This document shows, piece after piece, positions 34,611-42,878 of a stretch of DNA of 47,000 bases. The notes beneath the pieces are model-generated. The model saw nothing but the letters and a program-made list of their open reading frames with translations, was not told the origin of the DNA and did no database searches. This DNA comes from an uncultured Oscillospiraceae bacterium. Its GTDB lineage: Bacteria; Bacillota; Clostridia; Oscillospirales; Oscillospiraceae. A program made the position numbers and the translations under genes. The stretch covers positions 1 to 47,000 of the forward strand of contig CAKUJN010000004.1 of NCBI GenBank assembly GCA_934661735.1, given 5' to 3'. The stretch's first letter is position 1, and the number at the start of each line of letters is the position of its first letter.

Positions 34611-35861
34611 TTATTGTCCGGATTTTTCCGCAGCCGCGATTCCGGCCGCGCGGCCTGTCGACCACGCGATCTGCAAATTGAAGCCGCCCGTATATGCGTC
34701 CACGTCGATGATCTCGCCGGCAAAATACAGGCCGCGGACCAGCTTGGACTGCATGGTTTTCGGGTCGATTTCCCCGACCTTTACGCCGCCGGAGGTGACA
34801 ATCGCATCCTCAATCGGCGCCTTGCAGGCAATTTCCACGTCAAAATGCTTCAGCAGCTGCACCAGCGCCAGCCGCTGCTGCCGCGTGATGGAGTGCACCT
34901 TCTGCTCGGGATCGATGCCGCTGCGCCTGACCGCAACCGGCACCATCGCCTTCGGCAGAAGCTCGTGCAGAACGTTTTCAAAGTTCCGGTTCTGATACTG
35001 CTCAAAATCGCGCAGCAGGCGCTGATCCAGCTTCTGCTCGTCCAGCGCGGGCTTCAGGTCGATTACGATCCGGTACTGCTCATCCGGCTTCATATGCGCG
35101 CTTGCGCTGAGAATGACGGGGCCGGACAGCCCGAAATGCGTAAACAGCAGCTCGCCGAACTCCTCATAGACGCATCGGGCCTTCTGATTCACCATCCGGA
35201 TGGAGATGTTGCGCAGCGAAAGCCCCTGCATCTGTTTGCACCAGTGACCCTTTTCCACCAGCGGCACCAGACTGCCCTCCACCGGAACGATTGTATGGCC
35301 AAGCTCCGCCGCCATCCGGTATCCGTCGCCGGTCGAGCCGGTCAGCGGATAGCTGCACCCGCCCGCGGCCAGAATCACGCAGTCCGCCGGATGCAGACCC
35401 GCCTCCGTGCGCACGGCAGCGGCCGCACCGTCCTGCGTCAGAATCCGTTCAGCTGTCTCATGCACCACGCGCACGCCGCTTTTCCGCAGCCACGCGCGCA
35501 GCGCGTCAATTACGCTTGCCGAGCGGTCGGTGACGGGAAAGACGCGGTTTCCACGCTCGGTTTTCAGCGCGCAGCCAAGTCCCTCAAAGAACGCCATCGC
35601 GTCGCGCGGCGCAAAGCCGTACACCGCGCTGTACAAAAAGCGCGGATTGCGCGGCACATTCTGAAAAAACTCCTCGGGTGCGCAGTCGTTCGTCACGTTG
35701 CAGCGCCCCTTGCCGGTGATGTACAGCTTTTTCCCCAGCCGGTCGTTCTTTTCCAGCAGCGTGACCTGCGCGCCGCGCTCGGCGGCGGTCCCCGCCGCCA
35801 TCATGCCGGCGGCTCCGCCGCCGATTACGATCACTCTATTCAACCCGTTCATAGACCTCAT
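34611..35861 (-). CDS. NAD(P)/FAD-dependent oxidoreductase, HI0933/BaiN-like
   Basis: Protein of 416 residues. The dinucleotide-binding motif VIVIGGGAAGMMAAG is at the N-terminus, followed by GKKLYITGKGRCNVTN, a signature of the HI0933-like flavoproteins, and the C-terminal FAD segment GLYFAGEIIDVDAYTGGFN. The substrate is unknown; BaiN-type names should be used with care. The start is ATG 35861, or ATG 35852 three codons later; both overlap the end of the rpiR-type gene. It sits just upstream of cmk. Confidence 0.88.
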   Translation of the reverse strand: MRSMNGLNRVIVIGGGAAGMMAAGTAAERGAQVTLLEKNDRLGKKLYITGKGRCNVTNDCAPEEFFQNVPRNPRFLYSAVYGFAPRDAMAFFEGLGCALKTERGNRVFPVTDRSASVIDALRAWLRKSGVRVVHETAERILTQDGAAAAVRTEAGLHPADCVILAAGGCSYPLTGSTGDGYRMAAELGHTIVPVEGSLVPLVEKGHWCKQMQGLSLRNISIRMVNQKARCVYEEFGELLFTHFGLSGPVILSASAHMKPDEQYRIVIDLKPALDEQKLDQRLLRDFEQYQNRNFENVLHELLPKAMVPVAVRRSGIDPEQKVHSITRQQRLALVQLLKHFDVEIACKAPIEDAIVTSGGVKVGEIDPKTMQSKLVRGLYFAGEIIDVDAYTGGFNLQIAWSTGRAAGIAAAEKSGQ

Positions 35862-36696
35862 ACTCGTCCCAGAGCCGCTCTAGCGTCTTATAGGTGTCGG
35901 AGACCTGCCGCTCCTGACGGCGGCTGATCGACACGATCAATGCGTTGACCACGCTCATCGGCGCGACCAGCGAATCGACGACGGACACCATATCGCTCTT
36001 TGCCGTCAGCACGCAGTCCGCAATCTTTCCGGCGGGCGCCTCGCGGCTGTCGGTGATGGCGATGGTCTGCGCGCCGGAGTCATGCGCAAACTGAAGCGTC
36101 TTGACCGTCCGGCCGGAATAGCGCGGCAGGCTGATGCCGATGACCACATCGCCCTGGCCCACGCGCAGCATCTGCTCAAACATCTCGCTGGTCGACGTGG
36201 CGGCGACCAGAATCACATTGTCAAACAGATTTCGCAGATAAAAATTCAGAAAGCTCGCAATTGCCGCCGATGAGCGCACGCCGACGATATAAATATGCCG
36301 CGCCTGAATGATGGCGTCCACGCTGCGCTGCATCTCCGCGCGGTCCAGTGCGTCATTTGTCTTTCGGATGGTGTCGATGTCCGCCTGCAAAACGGTGGAC
36401 ACGACGTCCTGATTGCCGATGCGGTCGTTTGTAACCTCGATGCGCTGCACCGACGTCAGCCGCGTGCGGACCAGCTCCTGAAGCGCTTTCTGCATGCTGG
36501 GATAGCCGTCATAGCCCAGCTCCACGGCAAAGCGGACAACCGTGGACTCGGACACGCCGACCGTTTTGCCCAGCTTGCAGGCCGTCATGAACGCGGCCTT
36601 GTCATAGGCCTCCAGAATATAATTTGCGATCAGCTTCTGCCCCTTGGAAAACGAGCGGTGCTGCTCGCGGATGTGACTTAAAATATCCGCCGCCAT
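35836..36696 (-). CDS. MurR/RpiR-family transcriptional regulator
   Basis: Protein of 286 residues. The N-terminal helix-turn-helix (residues about 1-80) includes LGKTVGVSESTVVRFAVELGYDGYP; the C-terminal SIS domain (about 120-260) binds phosphosugars and has the IYIVGVRSSAAIASFL start. The start at 36696 is set by an AGGGGG site 6 nt upstream, with an ATG two codons earlier as alternative. It heads the operon that continues through the flavoprotein, cmk, plsC and ispH-rpsA, an unusual place for a sugar-phosphate regulator; its targets are unknown. Confidence 0.88.
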   Translation of the reverse strand: MAADILSHIREQHRSFSKGQKLIANYILEAYDKAAFMTACKLGKTVGVSESTVVRFAVELGYDGYPSMQKALQELVRTRLTSVQRIEVTNDRIGNQDVVSTVLQADIDTIRKTNDALDRAEMQRSVDAIIQARHIYIVGVRSSAAIASFLNFYLRNLFDNVILVAATSTSEMFEQMLRVGQGDVVIGISLPRYSGRTVKTLQFAHDSGAQTIAITDSREAPAGKIADCVLTAKSDMVSVVDSLVAPMSVVNALIVSISRRQERQVSDTYKTLERLWDEYEVYERVE

Positions 36697-36740
36697 AAGC
36701 ATCCCCCTGCACGCGCGCATAATTTCATTCAATCTGTTAT

Positions 36741-36769
36741 ATCATACAGTTTTCGCCCGTAATTTGCAA
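36741..36769 (-). promoter_or_regulatory. Promoter of the rpiR-cmk-ispH operon
   Basis: On the minus strand: TTGCAA (36764-36769), 17-nt spacer, TATGAT (36741-36746), about 45 nt before the start codon. Confidence 0.75.
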
Positions 36770-36802
36770 TGCAAAAACGCGGCAAACGCGCAAAAATGCG
36801 TG

Positions 36803-36849
36803 AAAAAACCATGGCAGCTCTGCCGTTATTTAACGACCGGCTGCCATGG
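36803..36849 (-). terminator. Rho-independent terminator of the scpA-rluB operon
   Basis: On the minus strand CCATGGCAGC and GCTGCCATGG form a perfect 10-bp stem with a 21-nt loop, followed by TTTTTT. It lies 9 nt past the rluB-type stop. Confidence 0.85.
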
Positions 36850-36858
36850 CTTACGTCT

Positions 36859-37572
36859 TTATCGTATTTCGGCGAAAAGCGCCTCCAACTCCTGCTCCGT
36901 CAGCGGCCGCCATTTTCCGACCGGCAGCTTTCCCAGCCGGAGCGGCCCCTCCGCCACGCGGCAGAGCCGCGTCACGCGCACGCCCGCCGCCTCGCAGAGC
37001 CTGCGGATCTGGCGGTTGCGCCCCTCGTGCAGAACGAATTCCAGAAGCGCGATTTCGCCGTCCTGCTTCAGCAGCCGGACCTTTGCCGGCGTGGTTTTCC
37101 GCCCGTCAATCTCAATCGGCTGCGCAAGCGTCCGCTCGCAGCCCGCACGGTAGGCGCTGACCCAGACCAGATACGTCTTTTCAATCGCATGCCGCGGGTG
37201 CGTCAGACGGTTTGCAAGCTCACCGTCGTTTGTCATCAGCAAAAGCCCCTCGGAATACAGATCCAGCCGCCCGACGGGATAGACCCGCGCGCCGCAGTCC
37301 GCCACCAGCTGTGACACGTCCCTGCGGCCCTTTTCGTCCGAAAGGGTCGTCACACAGCCGCGCGGCTTGTTCAGCATCAGATAGACGCGCTCGGCCTCGC
37401 GGCGGACGCGCTGTCCGTCGACCTCGATCACGTCGCACTCGATATCTGCCGTGTCGCCCAGAATGGCCGTGTTGCCGTTGACACGCACGCGCCGCTGGAC
37501 GATCATCTCCTCGGCCGCGCGCCGCGAGGCGACGCCGCAGCGGGAGAGAAGCTTTTGCAGCCTTTCTTCCAT
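36859..37572 (-). CDS. rluB: RsuA/RluB-family pseudouridine synthase
   Basis: Protein of 237 residues that isomerises a uridine in ribosomal RNA. An S4-type RNA-binding domain fills about the first 60 residues (LSRCGVASRRAAEEMI); the catalytic Asp is in YPVGRLDLYSEGLLLMTNDG, and HEGRNRQIRRL is the C-terminal signature. The gene symbol follows the usual Bacillota annotation, not proof of target. The ATG at 37572 has GGAGG formed by the last codons of dacF, 1 nt upstream of that gene's end, so translation is coupled. Confidence 0.92.
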   Translation of the reverse strand: MEERLQKLLSRCGVASRRAAEEMIVQRRVRVNGNTAILGDTADIECDVIEVDGQRVRREAERVYLMLNKPRGCVTTLSDEKGRRDVSQLVADCGARVYPVGRLDLYSEGLLLMTNDGELANRLTHPRHAIEKTYLVWVSAYRAGCERTLAQPIEIDGRKTTPAKVRLLKQDGEIALLEFVLHEGRNRQIRRLCEAAGVRVTRLCRVAEGPLRLGKLPVGKWRPLTEQELEALFAEIR

Positions 37573-37573
37573 T

Positions 37574-38662
37574 TTATCCTCCAAATATCCGTGCAAAGCG
37601 GCTCTTTTCGGCCTTTTGCGCGACCGGCTCGCGGTAGTACAGCGTCACCTCGGCCAGCTTTTCTCCGCCGCACCAGACCTCCGCCAGCCCCGCGGGACCG
37701 GCCAGAACCGGCGCGTAGACAAAGCGCGGCGCAATCAGGCGCAGCTCTGCATGCTCCTCCGGCCGCAGCGGCAGCGCCAGCGCGTCAAACGCCGCCAGTT
37801 CCACGGTGTCCTGTTCGCCCGCGAGGACGGGCAGCTCCGCCGCCGTCTGTCCGGCATGCAGAATCACGCGCCGCTCAAACGCGGTAAAGCCGTAGTCCAG
37901 CAGCGCCGCGTGGTCGTTCCAGTCGTCCGGATCGCAGATCGTCACGGCAATCAGCCGCCGCCCGTTCCGTTCGGCGCAGCTGACGAGAATGCGGCCCGCC
38001 GCGCGGGTATAGCCGGTCTTTACGCCGAGCGCGCCCTCATAGCGCCACAGAAGCTTGTTGTGGTTCGTCATCGTCCGTCCGTCGATTGTAATCGATCGCG
38101 TGGAGACGACCTCGCGGAACGTCCGGTTTTCCATGGCCGCGCGCGCCAGCAGCGCCAGCTCGCGCGCGGTGGAATAGTGATCTTCGTCGTCCAGCCCGCT
38201 GGGATTGGCAAAATGTGTCTGCCGCAGGCCCAGCTCCCGCGCCCGCGTGTTCATCCGCGCGACAAACGCCTCCACGCTTCCGTCGCAGCAGACGGCCAGC
38301 GCCGCGGCGGCGTCGTTGCCCGAGCGCAGCATCAGCCCGTACAGAAGCTCGCGCACGCTGCGCGTATCGCCCGCCTTGAGATAGAGCGATGAGCCCTCAA
38401 TCCCCGCCGCCTCCGGCGGAACAGTAAACTCCGCGCTCAGATCGCACTGCTCGCACACCAGCAGTCCCGTCATGATTTTGGTCGTGCTGGCAATCAGACT
38501 GCGCGCGTCCGCGTTTTTTTCATACAGCACGCGTCCGCTCTCCGCATCCATCAGAACGGCGCTCCGCGCCGAGTTTTCCGGCGGCGCGGCGGCAGCCGCG
38601 TTCGTCAGAAAAAGGACGGCGGCGGCTGCGGCCGCCGCCGTCCGGAATTTCCAGTGTTTCAT
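37574..38662 (-). CDS. dacF: D-alanyl-D-alanine carboxypeptidase (DacF/PBP5-like)
   Basis: Protein of 362 residues that trims the fifth D-alanine of peptidoglycan stem peptides. A signal peptide covers about 1-25. The penicillin-binding motifs are STTK at 58-61, SGN at 113-115 and KTG at 214-216. The C-terminal PBP5-type domain follows, ending in a short basic tail. It lies in the scpA-scpB-DUF2953-gerW-dacF-rluB order known from spore formers, which suggests a role linked to sporulation or cell division. Confidence 0.93.
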   Translation of the reverse strand: MKHWKFRTAAAAAAAVLFLTNAAAAAPPENSARSAVLMDAESGRVLYEKNADARSLIASTTKIMTGLLVCEQCDLSAEFTVPPEAAGIEGSSLYLKAGDTRSVRELLYGLMLRSGNDAAAALAVCCDGSVEAFVARMNTRARELGLRQTHFANPSGLDDEDHYSTARELALLARAAMENRTFREVVSTRSITIDGRTMTNHNKLLWRYEGALGVKTGYTRAAGRILVSCAERNGRRLIAVTICDPDDWNDHAALLDYGFTAFERRVILHAGQTAAELPVLAGEQDTVELAAFDALALPLRPEEHAELRLIAPRFVYAPVLAGPAGLAEVWCGGEKLAEVTLYYREPVAQKAEKSRFARIFGG

Positions 38663-38708
38663 CCTATCACCCGCGCATAGTATCTGCCGCGGGCGGTAAA
38701 ATCATGCG

Positions 38709-39113
38709 TTATTCCGCTTCCGGCTCTGCGTTTTTGTCCTTCAGGCCGCGCAGCGCGTCCTCCAGACGGTCCAGAATATCCGGTACCAGCTCGATGATAC
38801 GGTCAATCGACGTGGAGGCAGGCTCCGCCACCGGCAGCATCCGTACAGACTCGCCGCGGATGACCAGAAATGCCATGGGCGTAATTTTGACGCCCGCGCC
38901 CGCGCCGCCGCCAAAGGAATTCTCGCGGTCAGCCAGCTTGCTGGTCGGGAAATCAGAGCCTCCGCCGCCATAGCCGACGGAAACCTTGGTGATGGGAATC
39001 AGCGTGACGCCGTCCGGCGTGGTGATCGGATCGCCGATCACGGTGTTGACGTCCACCATATCGCGGATTTTGCCCATGGAGGAGGTCATCATTTCAGTCA
39101 GAGGATGATTCAT
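38709..39113 (-). CDS. gerW: GerW (YtfJ) family sporulation protein
   Basis: Protein of 134 residues. It shows the family pattern: an N-terminal helix, the segment VIGDPITTPDGVTLIPITKV, a glycine-rich loop VGYGGGGSDF and a second one FGGGAGAGVKITPMAFLVI. In B. subtilis the protein is needed for proper spore germination. The start follows the DUF2953 stop with no gap. Its presence is the clearest sign that the host forms spores. Confidence 0.93.
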   Translation of the reverse strand: MNHPLTEMMTSSMGKIRDMVDVNTVIGDPITTPDGVTLIPITKVSVGYGGGGSDFPTSKLADRENSFGGGAGAGVKITPMAFLVIRGESVRMLPVAEPASTSIDRIIELVPDILDRLEDALRGLKDKNAEPEAE

Positions 39114-39731
39114 TTACTGCACCGCCTTTTTCGTTTCTTTCATAATCTTGAGGAATCCGACGCCGGCGCGCAGCGCCAGCGCAAGCACCCGACCGATGGT
39201 GATCGTGACCGTCAGATGCGCGTTGATTTGCAGCTTATCTGTATTATAATCCAGAATTGGCCGGATGTCACGCTTTTTTATCACAAAAAGCCGTTCCAGA
39301 TACGGATTCAGCGCGCCGATGACCGCCCAGCTGCGGCCATAGTTGATGGCCGCCTGTGCCGGATCGTCGCCGCCGTAGGTGACGTGCAGCACCAGCAGCT
39401 CCACGCGGATTTTCCGGCGCAGATTTCCCAGCGTGTCGCACACCAGCCGCAGGAGGTCAAATAGTGCGTCCACGTCGCCCGACAGGAACGCAGACGGCTT
39501 TTTTTCGCTTTTTTTCGCTTCTGTGCTCGTTTTTTTATCGTTTTTTTGCGTGGATTTCGCGCTTTTTTTCGCTTTTTTTTCTCTTTTTGGCAGAATTTGA
39601 ATGCCAAACGGCCCGATTTTTGCGCATACCGCAAGCGCTTCGTCCTGATAGTCCACCGCCGCGCCGACCGGAATACAGCCGATCAGAAACAGAATCGCAA
39701 AAATCAGCAGCAGAATCATCCACCATGTCAT
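39114..39731 (-). CDS. DUF2953 domain protein (YtfI-like)
   Basis: Protein of 205 residues. An N-terminal membrane anchor (about 3-27) is followed by a short beta segment, a lysine-rich linker (about 50-80) and the DUF2953 domain with YGGDDPAQAAINYGRSWAVIG and a C-terminal hydrophobic helix. The function is unknown; the gene almost always precedes gerW. The linker is encoded by several runs of seven A, making it prone to slippage. The start overlaps the scpB stop by 4 nt. Confidence 0.85.
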   Translation of the reverse strand: MTWWMILLLIFAILFLIGCIPVGAAVDYQDEALAVCAKIGPFGIQILPKREKKAKKSAKSTQKNDKKTSTEAKKSEKKPSAFLSGDVDALFDLLRLVCDTLGNLRRKIRVELLVLHVTYGGDDPAQAAINYGRSWAVIGALNPYLERLFVIKKRDIRPILDYNTDKLQINAHLTVTITIGRVLALALRAGVGFLKIMKETKKAVQ

Positions 39732-40369
39732 GCTTCCGTTCCCTCCGTCATCGTCAGCTGCTCCTGTCCGTCCGCCGGCTGCTCCGGCTCCGGCGCGGCG
39801 CTCTGCGCGGTCTGTTCGCTTTCCAGCTGCGATTGCAGCTGCTGCTTCGTCTGGAATTCGATTTTCTCAATCTCCGGCAGCTCGTCCAGAGATTGCAGTC
39901 CGAACACCCGCAGAAAATCCGGCGTCGTCCGGTAGAGAATCGGACGCCCAGGCACGTTCAGCCGCCCGTCCTCGCAGATCAGCTTCTTTGTCAGCAGTGC
40001 GCTGACACAGTAGGCGCTGTCCACGCCGCGAATCTGTTCGACATATGCGCGCGTCGCGGGCTGATAATACGCGATGACCGTCAGCGTTTCCAGCTGTGAC
40101 TGCGAAAGCTTCGGCGGCTTGCGCGTTTCCAGCGTCCGCGTGACCGCCTCGGCCTGCTCGGCGGCGGAGCACATCTGGTATGCGTCCTCAAGACGCACGA
40201 TGCGGATGCCGCTGCGGTTGAACGACAGCTCGTCCATCAGCTCCTGTGTCTGACGCGAAAGCTCGTCCTCGCTCACCTGAAGCGACTCGCACAGGCGCTT
40301 TGCCGCAACCGGCTCGCCGGCGGCAAATAAAACGGCCATGATGGCCCGTTGCAGGTCATTATGCTCCAT
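39728..40369 (-). CDS. scpB: Segregation and condensation protein B
   Basis: Protein of 213 residues, the winged-helix kleisin-interacting subunit of the SMC-ScpAB complex that organises the chromosome. Visible family stretches are AIMAVLFAAGEPV at the N-terminus and LSQSQLETLTVIAYYQPATRAYVEQIRG in part. The C-terminus has a Gln/Glu-rich tail of about 30 residues. It overlaps scpA by 11 nt and DUF2953 by 4 nt. Confidence 0.94.
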   Translation of the reverse strand: MEHNDLQRAIMAVLFAAGEPVAAKRLCESLQVSEDELSRQTQELMDELSFNRSGIRIVRLEDAYQMCSAAEQAEAVTRTLETRKPPKLSQSQLETLTVIAYYQPATRAYVEQIRGVDSAYCVSALLTKKLICEDGRLNVPGRPILYRTTPDFLRVFGLQSLDELPEIEKIEFQTKQQLQSQLESEQTAQSAAPEPEQPADGQEQLTMTEGTEA

Positions 40370-41168
40370 CCTGCGCTCTTTCCTCCTCTGTGACGGCTTC
40401 CTCCGGCATTCGGAGATAGGTCACGGTCATCTCGCCGTCCGTGTCGTCCACGGATACGGACTTTAGTTTACATAACTCAAGAACTGCCAGAAATGTCGCC
40501 ACGATTTCCGAGCGGCTCCGGCTTCTGCGGAACAGTGACAGGAACTTTGTCACGCCGTTTGACAGCAGTCTGCGCAGAATCTCTGCCGCCTTGACTGTGA
40601 CCGGATAGCGTTCAACGCCGACGATTCCGGCAAAATTCGACGCCGGAGGCGGCAGCATCCGCGCCTCGCGCTCGGAAATGGCGGCCAGCGCCGCCAGCAG
40701 ATCCGCCTGGTCGTGCTGATAGCGGTAGGTCTGGTCGCGGCTGAGCGGCTCCGGCGGCTTTGGAAACAGACCAAGGCCGATTTCATTCCGCGCGGCCAGA
40801 AACTGCACGCCGTCCTGAAGCTTTGCAAACGCCTCGCGCTGCCGGCGCTGTTCCAGAGACTGAATCAGAAGCTCCATCTCGCTCTGCGCCTCGGCAGCCT
40901 CGGCCGCGGAGAGCAGCATTTTCGTCTTGATGAGCATCAGATGCGAGGCCATCGCGGTAAACTCGCTGGCAATTTCCACATCCATGCGCTTCATCTCGTC
41001 CAGATAGGCCAGATACTGCTCCAGAATGGCGGAAATGCTCACGTCCTGAATTTCAATTTTATTCTTACTGAGTAACAGGAAAATGACGTCCAGCGGGCCG
41101 TTGAAATCCTCCAGACTCTCGGCCTTTGCGCGGACGACGCCCTCCAGATGATAGACAGGCTGTTCCAT
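40359..41168 (-). CDS. scpA: Segregation and condensation protein A (kleisin)
   Basis: Protein of 269 residues, the kleisin bridging the two SMC heads. The N-terminus has the signature FNGPLDVIFLLLSKNKIEI; the C-terminal winged helix contains KFLSLF and VATFLAVLELCKL. The ATG at 41168 follows TAGGAG; a GTG two codons earlier is possible. It begins 8 nt after the S2P protease gene and overlaps scpB by 11 nt. Confidence 0.94.
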   Translation of the reverse strand: MEQPVYHLEGVVRAKAESLEDFNGPLDVIFLLLSKNKIEIQDVSISAILEQYLAYLDEMKRMDVEIASEFTAMASHLMLIKTKMLLSAAEAAEAQSEMELLIQSLEQRRQREAFAKLQDGVQFLAARNEIGLGLFPKPPEPLSRDQTYRYQHDQADLLAALAAISEREARMLPPPASNFAGIVGVERYPVTVKAAEILRRLLSNGVTKFLSLFRRSRSRSEIVATFLAVLELCKLKSVSVDDTDGEMTVTYLRMPEEAVTEEERAQDGA

Positions 41169-41176
41169 GCGCACTC

Positions 41177-41869
41177 CTATGCAGATAAATTCATCAGCAG
41201 CTCAAACGGCCATGCTCCGGCAGTTTCCAGCGCGTTCGTCAGGCCGTCGCGCAGAAATTCCAGCGGCGTGTCCAGCACGCCGGTCAGCAGCAGAATCGCC
41301 AGCAGGCCCATGCCATAGCGCTCATAGCGCATGAGCTTTGCATACCACGCGTCCGGCAGCACGGCAAACAGGACCTTTGAGCCGTCCAGCGGCGGAATCG
41401 GGAAAAGATTGAACACCGCGAGGCCCGCGCTGATCAGCTCCACATAGTAGAAAAACAGAAGTGGATACAAAAGCGCGTCCATTGCTCTGACCGCGTAAAA
41501 ATAATAGCAGACCGCATAGCCCAGCACGGCAAGATACGCCAGCAGCACGTTTGCCAGCGGCCCCGCCAGCGCGGTCAGCGCCATGCCGCCCTTGGGATTT
41601 TTGAAGTACCGCGGGTCGACCGGCACGGGCTTCGCCCAGCCAAAATGGCAGACCGCCATCATGACAAGACCCATCAGATCAATGTGCCGCAGCGGATTGA
41701 GGCTCAGCCGTCCCTGGTTTTTTGCCGTCGGGTCGCCCAGCCAATACGCCGTCAGCCCGTGGCATGTCTCGTGAAAGGTGATGCACAGCAGCGACGCGGC
41801 CACGACAAGCGCCGTCTGCCACAGTGCGTCCCAGCGCAGCTGCTGCACCCACGCAAGAAATTTTTCCAA
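41177..41869 (-). CDS. Site-2 protease family membrane metalloprotease (M50)
   Basis: Protein of 230 residues with about five membrane segments. The zinc motif HETCH lies at about 33-37 and the third ligand in NLFPIPPLDGSKV; this is the short, PDZ-less form. Its substrate is unknown; members next to scpA are common in Clostridia. The start codon is TTG, with AAGGAAG 7 nt upstream and a good promoter before it; no ATG is suitably placed. Confidence 0.9.
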   Translation of the reverse strand: MEKFLAWVQQLRWDALWQTALVVAASLLCITFHETCHGLTAYWLGDPTAKNQGRLSLNPLRHIDLMGLVMMAVCHFGWAKPVPVDPRYFKNPKGGMALTALAGPLANVLLAYLAVLGYAVCYYFYAVRAMDALLYPLLFFYYVELISAGLAVFNLFPIPPLDGSKVLFAVLPDAWYAKLMRYERYGMGLLAILLLTGVLDTPLEFLRDGLTNALETAGAWPFELLMNLSA

Positions 41870-41902
41870 TGCAGATTCTTCCTTGTGTCGATAATTATAT
41901 AC

Positions 41903-41931
41903 AGTATATCACAGGTTTTGCCGTTTTACAA
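41903..41931 (-). promoter_or_regulatory. Promoter of the S2P-scpA-rluB operon
   Basis: On the minus strand: TTGTAA (41926-41931), 17-nt spacer, TATACT (41903-41908) with an extended TGA; about 33 nt before the TTG start. Confidence 0.75.
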
Positions 41932-41950
41932 GAACAGGGAGGGAGTGAGA

Positions 41951-42770
41951 TTTTCGGCAGGCACCGGAACTGCCTCTTTTGCGGTGCCACCGCAACCGGC
42001 CTCCGGCGGCTCGTCCTCACAAACTCCACATCCCTCGCCCTGTCGCAAGCGGCAGGTCTCGTCCGTTCCGTTGCTCGTCCTCTCCAAATTGCAAACGCTT
42101 CGCTGGTTTGCAATTTGGTTCCATCTGTCTTGCCAGAAAAAGTAGGCAAAAAGATTCGCTTGGAGACGCGTTATATTGCGCGCTCACGCGCGCGATTTTT
42201 ATTTGACGCCCTATTCGGGCGCAAGACTGATACTTTTCTGATAGCTTTCGGTTCCGACGAATGTACTACACGTAGTTATCGATAGACTGCATCAACTTCG
42301 GTTCTGCTCATTTCCGGAATACCCAACCGACGGGCCGATGTGCACCCGCAAGGGGTAGGCCGCATCCGTAGCGCTCCTTCGTCGCTGACGGCTGCGCTCG
42401 CCATCGGCCCCTACAAACATGTACAGTAGAACGCAAATATTCAGCACCATCGGCGCATACGTAGATGTGTTGTTGTTTCTATGGCAGGGTATTTTACCAT
42501 TTTCCCTGCGTGGCAACTATCATCGATGGGAGCGTTGTCACCACGCAGGCGGCGCTGTAGTGTAGCTTTGCAGAGAGATTCCCGTGTGTTGGCCGCGGCA
42601 TTCTTCTACGGGCTCCTTCTGTGGCTTGCAGTACAATCCGATCCGCATCCAGCGCCTCTTTTTGCCCACTTTTTCTGGCAAGACAGAAAAAGTGGGTCTG
42701 CGAAGCAACGGTTACGGCCTCGCCGCAAAAAGAGCAGTTCCGGTGAATCCGAACAAAGGGCCGGACAGGG
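41951..42770. repeat. Modular inverted intergenic element, copy C, with insertion
   Basis: No credible gene. Order: left outer arm (41961-42005), an inserted stretch of about 120 nt (42006-42125) replacing the left half of the left hairpin and holding a 13-bp inverted repeat (42084-42096 and 42106-42118), inner arm type I (42126-42330, ACGCGTTATATTGCGCGC at 42166-42183), a central GGGCCGATG/CATCGGCCC pair (42332-42340 and 42402-42410) with a 61-nt loop, inner arm type II in reverse (CACCACGCAGGCGGCGCTG at 42539-42557), hairpin CCCACTTTTTCTG/CAGAAAAAGTGGG (42665-42696) and right outer arm in reverse. It lies between two divergent promoters. Confidence 0.8.
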
Positions 42771-42786
42771 AACTGTGTTTTTGTAC

Positions 42787-42815
42787 TTGTGTTATGGACA
42801 CAAAGAGCGTAAAAT
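42787..42815 (+). promoter_or_regulatory. Promoter of the adenine deaminase gene with overlapping palindrome
   Basis: TTGTGT (42787-42792), 17-nt spacer, TAAAAT (42810-42815). The -35 is one half of the inverted repeat TTGTGT-TATGG-ACACAA (42787-42803), a candidate operator. Confidence 0.55.
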
Positions 42816-42878
42816 GACAGTAAGACAATCCCGCGTGCGGGAGTGCCCGAAAACGTGTATACGAAAGGAAAACGTCTG

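Noticed and set aside
39490..39590. Frameshift in the DUF2953 gene at its A tracts
   Set aside because: The frame continues through to a normal family C-terminus and correct coupling with gerW, so the gene is intact here.
42816..42878. Purine riboswitch or PurR box in the ade leader
   Set aside because: The leader is only about 60 nt, with a small CCCGC/GCGGG hairpin and no three-way-junction sequence signature or PurR-box match that I could recognise.
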